From: DATMQA01 sp035566895
GTDB taxonomy: Bacteria; Verrucomicrobiota; Verrucomicrobiia; Limisphaerales; UBA8199
Direction: 5' to 3'
DNA: 32,318 bases
Assembly (NCBI GenBank): GCA_035566895.1
Contig: DATMQA010000136.1
Coordinates: forward strand, 1 to 32,318
Positions 31,765 to 32,318 of this stretch are shown here, one piece after another. Within the stretch, counting starts at the first letter, position 1, and each line of letters opens with the position of its first letter. The translations under genes and the position numbers were made by a program. The notes under the pieces were generated by a model that was not told where the DNA came from, did no database searches, and worked only from the letters and a program-made list of their open reading frames with translations.

Positions 31765-32103
31765 ATGAAAAAAATTGAGGCCATCATTAAGCCTTTCAAG
31801 CTCGAAGACGTCAAAGAAGCGCTATCGGGCTTGGGCGTCGAGGGCATGACGGTTTCGGAGGTCAAAGGCTTTGGCCGGCAGAAGGGGCATACCGAGATTT
31901 ATCGCGGCAGCGAATACACTGTCGATTTTTTGCCCAAAATAAAAGTCGAGGTGGTGCTGGCGGACGGTGTCGTGGCTTCTGCCGTCGATGCCATCGTCAA
32001 AGCTGCCAAGACCGGTAAGATTGGTGACGGCAAAGTGTTCGTCAGTTCCATTGAGAACGCCGTTCGGATTCGGACCGAAGAGACTGGCGAAGCAGCGGTT
32101 TAA
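31765..32103 (+). CDS. glnB: Nitrogen regulatory protein P-II
   Basis: A 112-residue PII signalling protein, full length. It begins MKKIEAIIKPFKLEDVKEAL; the T-loop region is GRQKGHTEIYRGSEYTVDFLPK, with the uridylylation tyrosine at position 51 (GSEY). GKIGDGKVFVSSIENAVRIRTEETGEAA is the C-terminal signature. PII senses 2-oxoglutarate, ATP/ADP and, via GlnD, glutamine, and controls glutamine synthetase and ammonium transport. GGAAG lies 7 nt before the ATG at 31765. glnA follows 75 bp downstream, the classic pairing. Confidence 0.96.
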   Translation: MKKIEAIIKPFKLEDVKEALSGLGVEGMTVSEVKGFGRQKGHTEIYRGSEYTVDFLPKIKVEVVLADGVVASAVDAIVKAAKTGKIGDGKVFVSSIENAVRIRTEETGEAAV

Positions 32104-32114
32104 CAACAACAACT

Positions 32115-32139
32115 CCCCTTCGCTGGTTTGCCGAAGGGG
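32115..32139 (+). terminator. Hairpin between glnB and glnA
   Basis: CCCCTTCG and CGAAGGGG form an 8-bp stem around a 9-nt loop, starting 11 bp after the glnB stop and followed only by TTTG. It may be a weak terminator, an attenuator, or an mRNA-processing/stability element that sets different levels of PII and glutamine synthetase. Confidence 0.5.
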
Positions 32140-32178
32140 TTTGCGGTAGAGCAGCTCAGAATACAGCGAAATATCTCC

Positions 32179-32318
32179 ATGAGTACACCCAAGAGCGTAA
32201 TTGAATTAGCCAAGAAGAGCGGCGCCAAGATGATGGACATCAAGTTTGTCGATACGTTTGGCACCTGGCAGCATTTCAGTTGTCCCATTCGGGAATTGAC
32301 CGAGGAAATCTTCAGCGA
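32179..32318 (+). CDS. glnA: Glutamine synthetase type I (partial, N-terminal 46 residues)
   Basis: The visible start MSTPKSVIELAKKSGAKMMD, followed by IKFVDTFGTWQHFSCPI, is the beta-Grasp N-terminal domain of bacterial type I glutamine synthetase, which ligates ammonia to glutamate. The active site and the adenylylation site are beyond the window. The position directly after glnB supports the assignment. Confidence 0.9.
   Translation, partial: MSTPKSVIELAKKSGAKMMDIKFVDTFGTWQHFSCPIRELTEEIFS

Noticed and set aside
31119..31865. 248-codon minus-strand frame before and across the start of glnB
   Set aside because: It runs antisense through glnB and has a composition (long Ser/Pro/Arg/Trp-rich runs) unlike a real protein.

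Overview
The window reads as a chromosomal segment of a high-GC, Gram-negative bacterium, most likely a member of the Verrucomicrobiota (Pedosphaera/Limisphaera-like). The support is a Lol lipoprotein exporter, a very large secreted LamG/Ig/leucine-rich-repeat protein, C-terminal modules with the 'SSTNL..W..' signature common in that phylum, a Tat-exported Gfo/Idh/MocA protein, a Spy/CpxP-like secreted protein, and intergenic DNA rich in short periodic repeats. The lineage call is inference; there is no rRNA or tRNA gene in the window to settle it.

Layout. 1-1437: lolD (partial) and lolC/E on the minus strand. 1582-2438: two hypothetical genes. 2606-4241: an Lrp/AsnC regulator overlapping an aminotransferase gene, with a 12-bp palindrome upstream. 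4242-4866: a poorly coding stretch with ORF remnants. 4867-5550: a DUF218/YdcF-like membrane-anchored protein. 5633-11880: a minus-strand sugar-nucleotide operon, in transcription order rfbF, lhgO, rfbG, rfbH, an RmlC-like epimerase and an SDR reductase. 11996-12958: a divergent GT2 glycosyltransferase. 13135-13527: a truncated FG-GAP protein gene. 13531-17064: addB-like helicase/nuclease. 17098-18699: nadB. 18686-26323: the giant surface protein (about 2545 aa). 26457-29003: hrpB. 29096-31142: a Gfo/Idh/MocA oxidoreductase and a Spy-like protein. 31765 to the end: glnB and the start of glnA.

The best-defined system is the sugar operon. RfbF, RfbG and RfbH make CDP-glucose, CDP-4-keto-6-deoxyglucose and its 3-deoxy derivative. 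The RmlC-like epimerase and the SDR reductase would then give a CDP-3,6-dideoxyhexose, with the L-ascarylose branch the best fit because it alone needs an epimerase of this fold. No E3 reductase gene (RfbI/AscD) is present here, and an L-2-hydroxyglutarate oxidase gene is embedded between rfbF and rfbG with overlapping ends on both sides. The GT2 gene next door could transfer the sugar.

The second theme is repeats. Several families of short periodic DNA lie between and inside genes: heptamer tracts inserted in frame twice in addB and once before the DUF218 gene; nonamers after the Spy-like gene; CATCTGTGG-type fragments that form the rfbF/lhgO junction; and CACAAAAGA/CTTCGCG-type elements that make up the rfbF-GT2 intergenic region. 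The giant protein contains eight exactly 261-bp Ig repeats, each with an unusual extra cysteine pair. I found no CRISPR array, IS element, phage module or obvious defence island.
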